DNA of 64,000 bases, taken from Phytophthora sp. 'mugwort' (Eukaryota; Oomycota; Peronosporomycetes; Peronosporales; Peronosporaceae). The DNA is taken from positions 62,001 through 126,000 of the forward strand of contig JAUCEF010000001.1 in the NCBI GenBank assembly GCA_033558025.1, given 5' to 3'. The translations under genes were made by a program, and so were the position numbers. The notes under the pieces are model-generated. The model did not search any database and was not told the DNA's origin. It was given only the letters and a program-made list of their open reading frames with translations. Shown piece after piece: positions 53,589-64,000 of this stretch (positions within the stretch are counted from its first letter, which is position 1; each line of letters begins with the position of its first letter).

Positions 53589-54008
53589 TTAGTGTTGCTG
53601 GAGATTGCAAACGCCTTCGCGAATCTGCACCCGCTCGGGAAACGCCACGGCTTGTGTCGAGTCGGATCCTGTCCGTTTGGGATCGTTGGCTTTGATTAAG
53701 TGATCTAGACAAACATCACCAAAGTAAGTTAGTTCAATATACAATATACATGGCTTGATGTACAGTGCACAGGTTGCACATACATCATCAACCAAATTTG
53801 CAGCAGTGACCTGCAGGAACTGTGCCTGCAACTCCCGAAGCAATCCAGCATTCTGCGGTCGCTTCGGCTCGCCTTGCTGCCTCTGTCCCTCTTGGTAGAC
53901 GATGAATCCATTCACTAACGCCATGTTGAGGCGGAAATCTATTTTTGTAGTATTTCCGGAATCGTAGCGATAGCTACAGCGAAGAGCGATGCAGTCGCAA
54001 TTGATCAC
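53589..54008 (-). pseudogene. piggyBac-type transposase fragment 3
   Basis: A 139-codon minus-strand frame contains YRYDSGNTTKIDFRLNMALVNGFIVYQEGQRQQGEPKRPQNAGLLRELQAQFLQVTAANL. In piggyBac proteins this segment reads KYYK-LF--L-D-ALVNAYI----, followed by helices containing FL-EL--QLL. Only this C-terminal block survives. It differs in sequence from the other two relics and is assigned by motif texture, not by catalytic residues. Confidence 0.5.
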
Positions 54009-54139
54009 GGATATCGAACGTGCCCATCAGCAATGGCAGTCACGCATCGCGGATGGGCAGGGTATAATCGCTTGTTGACGTCCTGGCATTTACCGCCTTA
54101 GAAAATCCAACAAATCAGAGAGCGTAACCTTACAAGAAG

Positions 54140-54850
54140 CAGTACCAACCTATGGAGGACTATCACTCCGAACATCAATGACCTCGATGAGGACTGCTCG
54201 AAGAGGGAGGGCTGCCGCGTTTCCTTCGCCCTGTGGTAACGATCGATCGTTAGCTCTCGTCGAGAGTACGGCTTGGATGCCCGCGATTCTTGTGAGATCG
54301 TTCGGCAAGCTGCCATGGGGCCTTCGAACACTTGGGTCGCCGGGCACTAGGCATTCCCCCTGATAACGTAGCAGCACGTGTGGCTCTCCGCGAGAGGTTC
54401 CTTACTGATAGGCGGTTGGTTACCCATCGTGATATCGCGATCGCCTCAACGATCAAGCACGAGGTGCTCCGGTACCCGCCGTCCGGACGATACCCATCGT
54501 CTTGATGCCTGGGGAAACTGTCCAGGAGGACGACGCCCAGTTTGCCCTTTGAGCGGAAGGAGCCCGAGACTCCCTTCAATTTTGCTCCACGAGCCAGCTT
54601 TACGGAAGTCGATGTGCGCATGGAGCGCAAGCTTCGCTTCGACTACTCGAAGCTCCAGGCGAAGCGGCAATTGTCTCCTGGCTTCCGCCCTCGGCCCCAC
54701 GGGCTCCTGCGAGCGCTGTAAAAGTCCACAAAGCGGCTCAGTGACTACATCAGCCCAGGATCAGCGTTCGAGCTCAGCGGCTGGTCCGTTAACTCCCCGA
54801 CCTACTGTCGGGGAGGCGACCGACGCGGGCTCACCGAGCACGTCCAATCG
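54140..54850 (+). pseudogene. Unrecognised coding relic (retroelement-type ORF)
   Basis: Plus-strand frames continue one another: NINDLDEDCSKREGCRVSFALW, SIVSSRREYGLDARDSCEIVRQAAMGPSNTW, AARVALRERFLTDRRLVTHRDIAIASTIKHEVLRYPPSGRYPS, and SFTEVDVRMERKLRFDYSKLQAKRQLSPGFRP. The texture is convincingly protein-coding, but frame changes and stops break it. The gene is antisense to and adjacent to the Gypsy copy D chromodomain. No family is assigned. Confidence 0.4.
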
Positions 54851-54975
54851 TGGTGATCAATAGCGGCGACGACGTCAAAGCAGTCTTGCCGGAGAGACAC
54901 CTCAAACTTCCAAGCGTTTGCCGAGTGAGGATATCCACGCTACTTCACCAGATAGTAGGTTATGACCTTTGCGAC
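54850..54975 (-). pseudogene. Chromodomain of Gypsy copy D (interrupted)
   Basis: The minus strand reads ITYYLVK-stop-RGYPHSANAWKFEVSLRQDCFDVVAAIDHHD. It matches the chromodomain of copy C (LVKWRGYPHSQNSWEYEVPLRQDC). The aromatic tryptophan codon of KWRGYP has become TAG. Confidence 0.75.
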
Positions 54976-55936
54976 AGCGTCGCTTCACGATTGTCTTCAC
55001 GTGAAAGCGGCGATCTCCCTACTCGTCGAGCGACGCAGGAGGTGGTCGAGCCGACGCCAGAATAGCACGTTGTGCATCGAGAGGGGAGCGAGCAAACTCA
55101 CGACTCTGAGAGTCGACTTCACGGTGAGGTGGAGCGGCTCCGCCGGGTACTTCTGGCGCCTGAGCAGGCCTATGAGCAGTCTTGGACTGTGGTCAATGAC
55201 CTTCGTCAGCGTATGGATTGTGTCGAGAACCCGGAGCCGAGTACGCAGCGACTGCTGGAGTCAGGCAAGACTGAAGGGGCAGCTTGACATGCTGCTGAGG
55301 CTCCAACGGAGCGCCGTTGCTACGCCACCTGCGCCTCCCCTGTCACCAACTTCCGCGCCCATCTGCTTCGGTTCCGGTATGGCTTGAGCAAGCCCACATA
55401 AAACACGGGATGTATGCGCATCTTCTTCGAAAGGTAGAGCGTATACTCTAAGCCCTTCTTGGCCACGTCCTTGAACGGCCCGATGAAACACGGAAGCAAC
55501 TTCGTTTGAATACCGCAGAAACTATGTGTAGGTAGGTTTTAAGCATTTAATAAAAAGTCTGTCACCGACCTCACAGCTTTCCATATTGCCTCTGCCCTGG
55601 CATCCTCCTGTTCCTTTTGCTTCCTTGGCCCACAGCCATAGCGCCGCGCACATGTCGTAATTCATTCAGACGTGTTGACAGAAACTCGTCAGCCTGTTTC
55701 CGAACAGTAATAGGACAGACATCAGTAGGCTAATCGACTATCTATCTCTCCCACACCGAGCCCAGGACCACGTGGTGGTAGCGTCAGCGGGACGCAGGGG
55801 GGTGTGAGATCGTTCACGTGTATCGCTGAAGGCATGCACCGCACTATTCAATGCAAACTCAACGAGCGGAAGCATTGTGCTCCAACGCTTCGGCGTTTCA
55901 CGCAAATACTATGGATTATATCCTTCACAACACGAT

Positions 55937-56293
55937 TCATGCGTTCGTCAGTCTGCGGAGATCCGTCGTGGACATGTCCAGCTTAGTGCCAAGAACCATG
56001 AAGACTGATGCTCCAAAATTCCCAGTGAAGCGGGGGGTTATATTTGAGACAATCGATGCGGGCAGCCCATGTTGGCGAACGATTTGATCGAGAAACAGAC
56101 CTTCACCATCAATAGTATCCGGCACCGCCACTAGGTGAGCCGCCTTGCTCAGTTGCCACGATGCCCCTATTGCCTTCCGAGTCCTTCGAAAGCCAAACAC
56201 AAACGCCATGCGCATGGACTCCCAACACCCAGTTGGCAAAGGCAAACTTTCCGGCGGCGCAGCCGCAGCTTCACCCACTGACATGTTTCTCAC
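55937..56293 (-). pseudogene. Gypsy integrase core, copy D
   Basis: The 118-residue frame reads FVFGFRRTRKAIGASWQLSKAAHLVAVPDTIDGEGLFLDQIVRQHGLPASIVSNITPRFTGNFGASVFMVLGTKLDMSTTD. In the family consensus this is DRLSKMAHL (first aspartate) and HGLP--IVSDRDPRFT (second aspartate). Here the second motif is VSNITPRFT, so the aspartate is lost. The glutamate block is beyond the break. Confidence 0.8.
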
Positions 56294-56775
56294 TGCGCAC
56301 GTATGTGCTCGTCCATTTGTACAAGTTGGGCCACCAATAGTACATGCTTACAAAACAGTAGGTATTTTCACGGCGCCGGTGGCCACTAAGCGGCGTACCA
56401 GGCGTCTCATAGAGGCTGCGATACTTCAAATCCTCATCATGAGGGACCACGACACATGGAATGTTTGCAGGATCCCTGCTATAAAATAGCAGGCCGTCAT
56501 CAACGGAATAGCGATGCAGCCTCGCGCGGACAGTTTAATTGAAATTCTTTGCTCCCAACAGCACGAAGCAGAGCTACGCACACGTGTCATCTCGCGCATA
56601 CGCACCGCGGATCAATTCGTCATAGACGATATCACGGTCGTGCCATAGTCCAGTCGACGTGACACGCATCTTCGAGACCATTCTGCCTTTGAGGCTTGTA
56701 CTTCGCCTCCAAGTAATACATCGCGAAGAAGGACAGCCAACCGGTCATCCTTTTGCAGCGAATGAGGCGACTAGG

Positions 56776-57852
56776 TCACAGTGCGTAACGATGGCGATCA
56801 GTGAAGATCACAAACGGCTTAGAGCTGAGCAGGTGACCCTGAACTCCGACAAGGGCATACTTCATTGCAGGTAGCCTCTTATCATTAACTGGGTAGTTCT
56901 TCTCTGCAGCCTTAAGCTGGCAAGATTCAAACCCAATCACGCGTTCGCGTCCGTCGGCGTCTGCTTGTAGCAGTGCACTGTCTATGGCGAAGTCGGATGC
57001 TTCGCAGATGCCACTGAACGGACCGTCAGGGTCTGGCAACGCCAGCACCGATGCATGGAGGAGATTATCTTGGCCGCCTCAAAGGCATATTGATGTTCGG
57101 TATCCAAACACCAGCCCGCATCCTTCTTAAGGAGATTGGACAATGGCCGAGCCATGTCAGCGTAACTCTCACTGTACTTGTATAAATAGTTGGCAAGGCC
57201 AAGCCACTTGGGTAAATTGTTCGGGTTCTTAGGAACCGGCCGATCCACAATGGCTTTGACCTGTGCGGGATCCGCTGGAAGGCCAGAGCTTCCCAATGAA
57301 GCATCCTAAGAAGAAATCTTTAGCACCGAAGATGCACTTCACGACGCATTAACGTCCAGCTTCTTGGTGCACATGCACTCGAGCACCGCTCGTAGATGGT
57401 CGATGGGATTCTCCACTTTCGACCTACAGTGCTCTGTACGACTGTAGACGAAGATGTAGCCGAAGTATGTCTGTACATACGCCCGAGGGCTTGAAGAGTT
57501 GCGTTACTAGACGATTGGACATCGGAGGCACGTTCGGCAGCCGTTGGGGCGTCGCCAGCCATTCCCATAGAGTGTCGACCGCTAAGTCGAGCGTACTGTA
57601 CATTTGTACATCCAACCATGTTGTTCTGCAGAAAATCTTTTCTAGGAATCGGCGTCTGTGCCGGAATGGTGGCAGTGTTGATCTTGTTAAAAGCACGAAC
57701 AATGCGCCACTTACCTTTAGACTTTCTGACACAGAATTTCGACGTTGAGTATGGAGATTTGCCCTCTCGCACCATATCCGCCGCGAGTTTTGCACCGAGG
57801 GCGCATCAATGACGTCACGCTGTTCCCTAGGAAAGGCCCACTGCCTGGCCAC
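56776..57852 (-). pseudogene. Gypsy reverse transcriptase and RNase H, copy D
   Basis: The RT lead-in RQWAFPREQRDVIDA and MVREGKSPYSTSKFCVRKSKGKWRIVRAFNKINTATIP are clear. The catalytic region is frameshifted and its YFDD box is not readable as such. The thumb and connection follow (LPADPAQVKAIVDRPVPKNPNNLPKWLGLANYLYKYSESYADMARPLSNLLKKD). RNase H then reads SGICEASDFAIDSALLQADADGRERVIGFESCQLKAAEKNYPVNDKRLPAMKYAL; the first catalytic aspartate appears as E (CEASDF instead of CDASDF). Confidence 0.8.
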
Positions 57853-58135
57853 ACAGTATTTGGTTCCAGGAAGTAGATCAATCTAGTTGCGCACACAGGT
57901 AAACCAAAAAGCGGGTCATTGGGACAAGGTATTGGTACTCCATGACCAAAGGATAGTACCGGTCCGAGGGATCTTCAGGATTGCCGACCCACTACGCGCA
58001 CTCAGTGCCTGCTTACTGTCCTCGAGGACCGCGCCATCCATATGCGACGAGAAGTTCAACTCCTCTTCAGGTCGTATGGTGACCTAAGTCGCCCGCCTTC
58101 AAGGCATCACCGAACTCAGCAATGGACATCTCGTT

Positions 58136-59340
58136 CAGCTCTAACAGAGACCCTCGCTAATCATTACCTTTAGAGGCTAATTATTGATTCCGCTTTAAGG
58201 GTATTCCTCAGCCTGGCGTATACCGGAATGGTGAAACAGGCAATAGTACCACCTATTTGGTACTTGTAGCCACTTGTGATGTCACCAACCTGACAGCCCT
58301 TAAATTAACTCGCCGCAGCCACTCGTTCGGCCATGCTCTCGCATCAATGCCTCAAATCCGAACCCAAACCTGATACAGAGCTTCTTAGTCCACCAGAGGA
58401 GGACACGTTACTGACGAAGACTTCTGCGGTGTCGAGGAATACGATAATGCTAACGATGACGGGTCTATGGATTTAACCGAGGGCATGTAACAGGAATCGT
58501 TTACTCCTGATATCGAGTTAGAGACTGAAGATCTAAACGACCACCTCAAGTGCATCGCCAACCTTCTCATCCGTGCTGCTTTAGTAAACAAGTCGGACAG
58601 GTCAGTGTGGGGACTTGGTGAGATGAAACGAGACTACGAGAGGAGTTAGGCACTAGGCAAGGGCGTAAGCAAATGAAAAGTGACTTTTCCAATAGTTAAA
58701 CACATTGAGACTGGAATTTATTTAAAAATGTATTCTATATCGTGACGGTTCCGACATCCCTACACTTTCCGACAGTTACATAAATATGCTAAAGGACGGG
58801 GTGATACATATAACTGCCCCTAGTCCAGACACCCTAAATGCTAGCTACGCTCGCTGGTGACAGAACCCTAAGCCCGCTACGGCTCGACACACGAAGGCTC
58901 CGCGTGATAAGGGGGCAATGCTGGGTCCTGGATTTGCATCCATGTGCTATGCCCATGGCATGCAAACCGCAGTCATATTCGCCTGTGCTCGATGGTGTGG
59001 CATGACATCCGTTCTCAAATTGGCCCAATCAAAACATTACTGTCGGAACGATGAAGATATTCGTCCATATTATGCTCAAAGTGTGAGAGGAGATAACTAT
59101 TGTAAGTTATACCCAAATTTCCATCGGCGATTCGTTCAATGAACCGCCGGCGAATCGCTGTACCTCTTGAAATCTAATCAAATATCAACTGTCAGTCAAA
59201 TATGACGTGCACCACGCTGCGGAAACTCGACGGAGGTCTACAAAAAAAAAATCATTAAAAAAAACACGGCAAGGTCGAGAAAGCGGTGTTATTCTCAGTT
59301 TAGACGTCTCAACACCCCCAAGCACCTAGCGCCCTTCCAT
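58136..59340. other. No confidently recognised gene
   Basis: On the plus strand at about 58400-58600 an acidic coding-like run is visible (DEDFCGVEEYDNANDDGSMDLTEGM, stop, QESFTPDIELETEDLNDHLKCIANLLIR). A 74-residue ORF lies at 58918-59142. Neither was assigned. AAAAAAAAA and TTAAAAAAAA runs near 59240 could be old poly-A ends. Confidence 0.3.
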
Positions 59341-59341
59341 A

Positions 59342-59716
59342 ATGGTACAATCGACCGTTTCTTCACGAGCCGAGTCGCCATCGGTACCGATTGTTGTTGA
59401 GAGTGTTTCAGAGCGGCGCGTGTCAGCATATCCACTGCGAAAACGCAGTTGCCAATTGTCTTCACGCTTTTGTTGTACACTCGCGCTAGTTCTTTGCGGG
59501 GTGTCCGAGCCAGTAATAACCGTAAAGTCAGTGAAACACGGTGTTTGGATTAGCGTGTTGCTTCGTGACGGCTTCCTCCATGTTGGTATTGTGCTGCGAT
59601 TCCTAATTCACGATCTAAATACTAGAACAACGGAGAAGCATCAACGTCAGATCACAACAATTCTATCGCGCACCTTTTGCATCAACAAAAAGCTTACCAC
59701 TGCTGCTCGTCTGTGA
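59342..59716 (+). CDS. Hypothetical 124-residue ORF
   Basis: An uninterrupted frame with a serine/valine-rich start and a hydrophobic segment (SSRFCCTLALVLCGVSEPVITV, about residues 40-60) that could span a membrane but lacks clear flanking charges. An antisense frame covers part of it. It has no recognised family and may be accidental. Confidence 0.2.
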   Translation: MVQSTVSSRAESPSVPIVVESVSERRVSAYPLRKRSCQLSSRFCCTLALVLCGVSEPVITVKSVKHGVWISVLLRDGFLHVGIVLRFLIHDLNTRTTEKHQRQITTILSRTFCINKKLTTAARL

Positions 59717-59999
59717 ATACCGGTACTCAAGTCTGTAGTGCTGTAGTGTGGGTCCGGGGCAGCGGCAGTTGTTGCCTGATCGGATGGTCTTCTAGGTACC
59801 TTCTTTTTCGGGTCACGGCCAGCTCAGGTCATATGGAGATCACGCTCAGAGACAACGCAAAATCGCTAAATAGCGCTGATTACTTCTGCGAAAGCATGCA
59901 GATGGTGATGTGAAACAAATCAAACGTCTATTGAGCCATTATACATCAATCAGTCAAACTACGCCAAATAATTTGCGCCGGAACGTGTTGTTCTTCGCC

Positions 60000-61015
60000 C
60001 CCTCCCAAGGGGCGTTGATAAGCTGCTTTCTCTCATTACTAAAATCGACGAGGAGCCAGATCTAGCAAAAATGCTCTATCGTCTTGGCGCGACCCCTGGC
60101 TCGACCGATGCGTGCCGCAGATGGACCAGGGTGTTGCCAAAGGGGCAGTGGAGTTGTTGGGGCAAAAGGTCGGTGCCAGGTCGTGCAGGACCAGCTTATT
60201 CTGCAAGTGCTTCCAGCAACAAATGTCTTGAGGGCCAGCATCTTCGGAGAGTGCCATTTTTACGCCTGTGCCTGCTTCTAGAAACACTGTACAGCGCAAC
60301 ACTGAAAGCGGCCTTGTTTTTGCGATTATTGATCGCAGCGATCTCACGACGACTGGATATTTGTATTGTGTGCAATTGTGTGACGAGCCAGATGGCTACC
60401 GCTGGGAGGATACTTGGGACCTGGTAGGAGCTTAAGAGAGGACAGCTTTGATGATGCGTGCAACATCGTGGACGCTTGGAAGGTCTCCACTACACCTACG
60501 TTCTATTCGTTTCGCAAACGAAGCGGGCATGATCATCTTTTAGGCACATCTCCCAGTGGGTTCTGTGCATTTTACGCTTTGGATATTGCAGCTAATAAGC
60601 TATGGATGGTTGGTTTGCGTGAGTTTTACTCTCGCAAAAGGATTTAGCGCAGAATGTGCAGACCATGGTCGCCCAATCGCTTCAGCTAGTGTGACGTATG
60701 GCGAGTTGCGGTACGCTGTGAAATCTGCAAATGAACGTACTTGCCAACCTACTAGCGTGAAGATCTGGACCAGAATGTATTAGGGGGTATTAGTGGAAAG
60801 GAAACTCTATCAAGGCTGAATACTTTGGATCTGCAAGACGGCGTCTACATCTGTGCTGGCTATAACTCGATGAGAGTGAGCCATTGCGTCGCTATTCAAG
60901 TATTAAGGATTAGAAGTTTGTTTACGACGAGACTATTGATGGCGTCGCTTTTGGATCTTGTGATCTACGCTGGGTATATAGAGTTTCGTTCTTTCGTCGT
61001 GTCGAGCTATATATA
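60000..61015 (+). pseudogene. Broken ORF with a cysteine-peptidase-like pattern
   Basis: Frames at 60071-60427, 60414-60647, 60556-60783 and 60825-61016 read in sequence as AKMLYRLG, ESGLVFAIIDRSDLTTTGYLYCVQLCDEPDGY, SFRKRSGHDHLLGTSPSGFCAFYALDIAANKLW, and DLQDGVYICAGYNSMRVSHCVAIQV. The pairing of GTSPSGFCAFYAL (candidate nucleophile cysteine with a glycine/serine turn before and a helix after) with MRVSHCVAIQV (candidate histidine strand) suggests an OTU- or Ulp1-like cysteine peptidase, as found in some oomycete transposons. I cannot name the family. Stops and frameshifts break it. Confidence 0.35.
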
Positions 61016-61251
61016 AGTTAAGTATTAGGAAGGAAAAATCATTTGGGACTTATAATTAATGACTTTCAGCGTAATTATTCCTATCGGAAGAGATTCCTTT
61101 TCGCAACAATCAGTGTGTTCACTCTGGTAAACATAGCAATCGTCATTTAATATCTCCGTCTTTCTTATCTGCATTAAGATCACTTTGGGTCAGCTCACTT
61201 TTGATTTAGCTCGGTCTACTTTGTCAACACTTAGAGACCTAGAGACTTCTG

Positions 61252-62179
61252 ATGCGTGTTCACTCTGCTGTATGGCCTCCAGAGGAAAGCCGAGGCAACG
61301 ACCGCGCGCGCAAATACACCCAGGAGCGCAATACATTGAATAATAGAGAGCAATCGGCTCGGGACTCCGAATGGCTGCGCGGACACGGCGGTGTACGCCT
61401 CGGAGACTTTGGTTCAGCTGCCTTTAGCAGAGCGCGAAGATATGATGAAGGACCATCCTGACCCGACGTTTGGACATACCAACGGAGTTCTTGACGAAGG
61501 CTTAAACGCGGACGCAAACTCAAGTCGAAGGTCACTGTAGTGATGGAAAACGCGATTCGAGATGAGTCAACGGGTGATGGTGAATATCAGTCTCATCGTC
61601 TATTGACATTGGCTACGTCTCCTCCACTGCTAGAAGATCATTCAAAATCTTCTCCACTGCTAGAAGATCATTCAAAATCTTCTCCACTGCTAGAAGATCA
61701 ATCTACACAACCAACAGGACACTTTCTAGTGCTGACCATGATTATAGCAAACCACTTCATCGTCTAAACGAGTCAAGAGCCAAGTACCACTCAACCCTCC
61801 TGAAGGAGGAGCGTGTGCTCGCCCAGATTGCGTACGATTCTGGAAACATGAGTGGTGTACTAGAAGTCATGGTCATCAGCGTGGAAAATGTAATTCAACT
61901 TGCCCGTCTTCCGGATGATCCGAGTCTCCACATGAGGCATTTGTTTCGGTTGCGACACTAATGGCCGATTTGTTTGTATCTTTTAAAGGGATGATTCAAT
62001 TTGACCCCAATCCTTCTTCTGAGGAAGAAGCTCCGTCTGCAGAGTTCGCTCAAGCCACGATTTCAGCCTCGAGGGCGAGGCACATGCAGGAGCTGAGAGA
62101 TGCCCAAGCAACGACGGCAATAAAACCAGATCCTCCTCTGTTGCTGCACCCACTGAATTATTTCGGAAACATCGATTAA
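61252..62179 (+). pseudogene. Unrecognised coding relic with a 10-residue repeat
   Basis: Frames 61252-61461, 61540-61767, a middle frame (NESRAKYHSTLLKEERVLAQIAYDSGNMSGVLEVMVISVENVIQLARLPDDPS) and 61961-62179 (FVSFKGMIQFDPNPSSEEEAPSAEFAQATISASRARHMQELRDAQ) form one acidic, helical text. It could be the N-terminal part of a mobile-element protein; no domain is assigned. It is interrupted by frame changes near 61770 and 61960. Confidence 0.35.
61621..61702 (+). repeat. 30 bp tandem repeat, about 2.7 units, in frame
   Basis: Units at 61621-61650, 61651-61680 and 61681-61702 are CTCCACTGCTAGAAGATCAT plus TCAAAATCT. They are near-identical and encode repeated SPLLEDHSKS. The 30-base period keeps the frame. 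Confidence 0.9.
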
Positions 62180-62431
62180 CTAATCGATCCGCAACACCTA
62201 CGTTTTGGATGGAGGAGTTAATATATCATTTAAATATTTGTACTTGACCTTGTAGATTAGAATCGTAGTGCTACACCGCTGTATGAGCTGCGCTGAGGTA
62301 ATTCATCTCCGGGGTTCCGGCGCTCGGTACAACTACGCGGCGTAGATCATTTCGAATACTCACATGCGACTCATCTTCGCTGCTATCGTCTATATTCATT
62401 CACCTTTGACTCATTATCTGAGCTAGGCTCC
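62180..62431. other. No recognisable gene
   Basis: No feature seen; an AT-rich stretch before the MULE C-terminus. Confidence 0.4.
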
Positions 62432-63962
62432 TTATCTGGGAGGATAACAGGCTTCGGAATCCGAATGGAAGTATTTTTGGAGCTTGGCCCTCCCCAACTC
62501 AACGTCCGTTTTGAAGTCGACGTATTGCCTCGCCAGTTTTTCGATCCCAACTATGAAATCTGGTAGGCTTGGGTGAGATACTTCGGAAACCTCATTAAGC
62601 TCTCGATTAAGGCGTTCCAATGGGTTGTTGGTGCGACTAACAATTTCTGCGGTGAATAGCTCGATATTCCAAAGTTTAGGTGGGTATCTATCGATCCAGG
62701 TGCGTTTGAAATACTTCCAAAATTGAGTCCTACACTTCGGACAAAGTCACTCCTGACTTAGCTCACAAATAAGAATTTTTTGTTTAACCCATGCGACACC
62801 TTGTTTTTCCACTTTGTTTTGAGGGATGACTGGGAGCATGTCAAAGACTCCAAATTTCATTGCGATCTTACATTCGTCATCAGGAATTCTGTACTTCTTC
62901 ATTTTCCTTCAACAGGCTTGTTTGAAATGAAACAAACAGCCGATGACAGTAGAATTTGGATAGTGATCACCAATTGCTCGAATCATGCCAGGCTCAAAGT
63001 CACAGTATGTGGATTCGGGATCCATCGCGTAGTCCATGGATTCTAGTATGTGTTGAAAAGTATGAAAGTACATTCCATATCGTTTGGAAGAACACAGAAC
63101 AAACGCGGCTGGGTAGTACCTTTTCGTAGCTCGATCGTAAGTTGAAAAAAAAACACTGCTTAAAATTTGGAGGCCACAACGGAAAGTGCCATCAATGAAA
63201 ACGGACGTTTTCTTTTACTTCAACATATTTAATAGCACCGGATGGACCCAACCAATTAAACGTTCACGTGTCTTAGCGCGCCGATCGTAGTACGAGTAGT
63301 GGAAAAGGAGAAAATTGGTTTGAGACCACAGAGAAACCTCGATCTGGCCTAAAACAGACCCACCAAATGCTTCAACTCTTCATGATTTACACGCCGAAGC
63401 ACTTTCTCTCTTGAAACTCCTATGAACGAACGATTCCGATCGGGATTACCGTAGAACTGGGCGCGTACAGTGTTCAAAATTTATCATTTCTGTTGCTGTT
63501 GTTGTTACCGATAAATTATCGACCTCTCGTTTCATTGCTTCTGTAACGTTGAGCGTGGTGCTGCGGTACTGTGATGCTCCTTTAATTGGTAGTGCGGATT
63601 GGCTGCATGTGTGGGGCACAAAGTTTGTGAAGATCCCTGGAGTTTGCCTGAATTCACACTTTCTGGGACATGCCGTGCTCCGATACGCACTGCATCGATA
63701 TGACAGCTTAACTGGAGGTTGAATTGGACTTGGTATACTTATACCCAGCGCTCCATCGAGTAGTACATCCTGTATGATGTCCAATATCTTGATCATCATC
63801 ACTTACTTGTTGATCACCACCAATTACAGTAACTACGCGATCAGATCCCACCAGGGTTGTCGTTTCACGTGTATCCTCATTTCTCTCATCCAAATCGTCG
63901 TCACCACCAAATTCGAACTCGTAGTCTTCTTGAAAACTAATCTGACTCCTTTCAATAGACAA
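62432..63962 (-). pseudogene. Mutator-like (MULE) transposase relic with FLYWCH-type zinc finger
   Basis: Minus-strand reading from 63962: an acidic N-terminus (FEFGGDDDLDERNEDTRET), then YRCSAYRSTACPRKCEF...PHTCSQS (63802-63446), resembling the FLYWCH/WRKY-like zinc finger of MULEs. The MULE catalytic core follows: VFIDGTFRC (63205-63178, first aspartate); ESMDYAMDPESTYCDFEPGMIRAI (63007-62985, second aspartate block); and GCLFHFKQA (about 62950-62920, the C/H-H motif). A C-terminus TNNPLERLNRELNEVSEVSHPSLPDFI (62620-62432) carries the typical NN--E--NR. Frame changes separate the pieces. The motifs agree with MULE (PF10551-type) transposases. Confidence 0.8.
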
Positions 63963-64000
63963 TTTTTCTGTGTTTAACTCCGAATCATGAGCAATCGCAC

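Larger units (their letters stand above)
54850..58135 (-). mobile_element. Gypsy LTR retrotransposon, copy D (internal fragment)
   Basis: Reading right to left (minus strand): RT lead-in homologous to copy A (about 58135-57790), RT, RNase H (57048-56776), integrase core (56293-55937), integrase C-terminal segment (55491-55380) and chromodomain (about 54975-54850). Gag, protease and both LTRs are absent. The order confirms the A/B/C family relationship, but D is more diverged and more heavily broken. Confidence 0.85.

Overview
The window looks like the nuclear genome of an oomycete, most likely a Phytophthora or downy-mildew relative. Three things point that way. The conserved genes are compact, with 80-85 bp GT..AG introns. 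The decayed transposon mix (chromodomain Gypsy, Ty1/copia, LINE, piggyBac, PIF/Harbinger, Tc1/mariner, Tigger-like, MULE) is the kind seen in that lineage. Conserved genes are confined to a small island in repeat-rich DNA. This is inferred from protein patterns read by eye; no database search was possible.

Only about 5 kb (15.35-20.47 kb) carries clearly intact host genes. They are SDA1 (minus strand, ribosome biogenesis), a divergent METTL21-type methyltransferase (plus), a three-exon Yippee-like zinc protein (plus), and a convergent two-exon gene for the spliceosomal protein SmB (minus). The first two share a 205 bp intergenic region.

Left flank (1-15.3 kb). The 5' part of a Gypsy element (copy A, minus) is followed by a two-gene PIF/Harbinger relic, a piggyBac relic, a long minus-strand gag-like retroelement relic, and the 3' half of a Gypsy element (copy C, plus). 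Copy C keeps integrase, a chromodomain, a G13 tract and an LTR.

Right flank (20.5-33 kb). There is an unrecognised broken gene, a second piggyBac relic, a Harbinger fragment, and Gypsy copy B (plus). Copy B is an almost identical inverted partner of copy A.

The 33-41.3 kb stretch holds a Tigger-like relic containing a perfect 43 bp-arm palindrome, Harbinger pieces, two dead Tc1/mariner relics and several unrecognised ORFs. The 41.4-46 kb stretch is a nearly complete but inactivated copia element. At 47.8-52.3 kb there is a LINE with a tRNA-like sequence at its 3' side. The 53.5-58.1 kb stretch holds a third piggyBac fragment and Gypsy copy D. The remainder contains a broken ORF with a cysteine-peptidase-like pattern, a fragment with a 10-residue repeat, and a MULE transposase at the right edge.

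Stretches over 300 bp where nothing could be recognised have their own entries. Most mobile-element genes are broken by stops and frameshifts, so their coordinates are approximate. No rRNA gene, CRISPR array or bacterial-type operon was seen.
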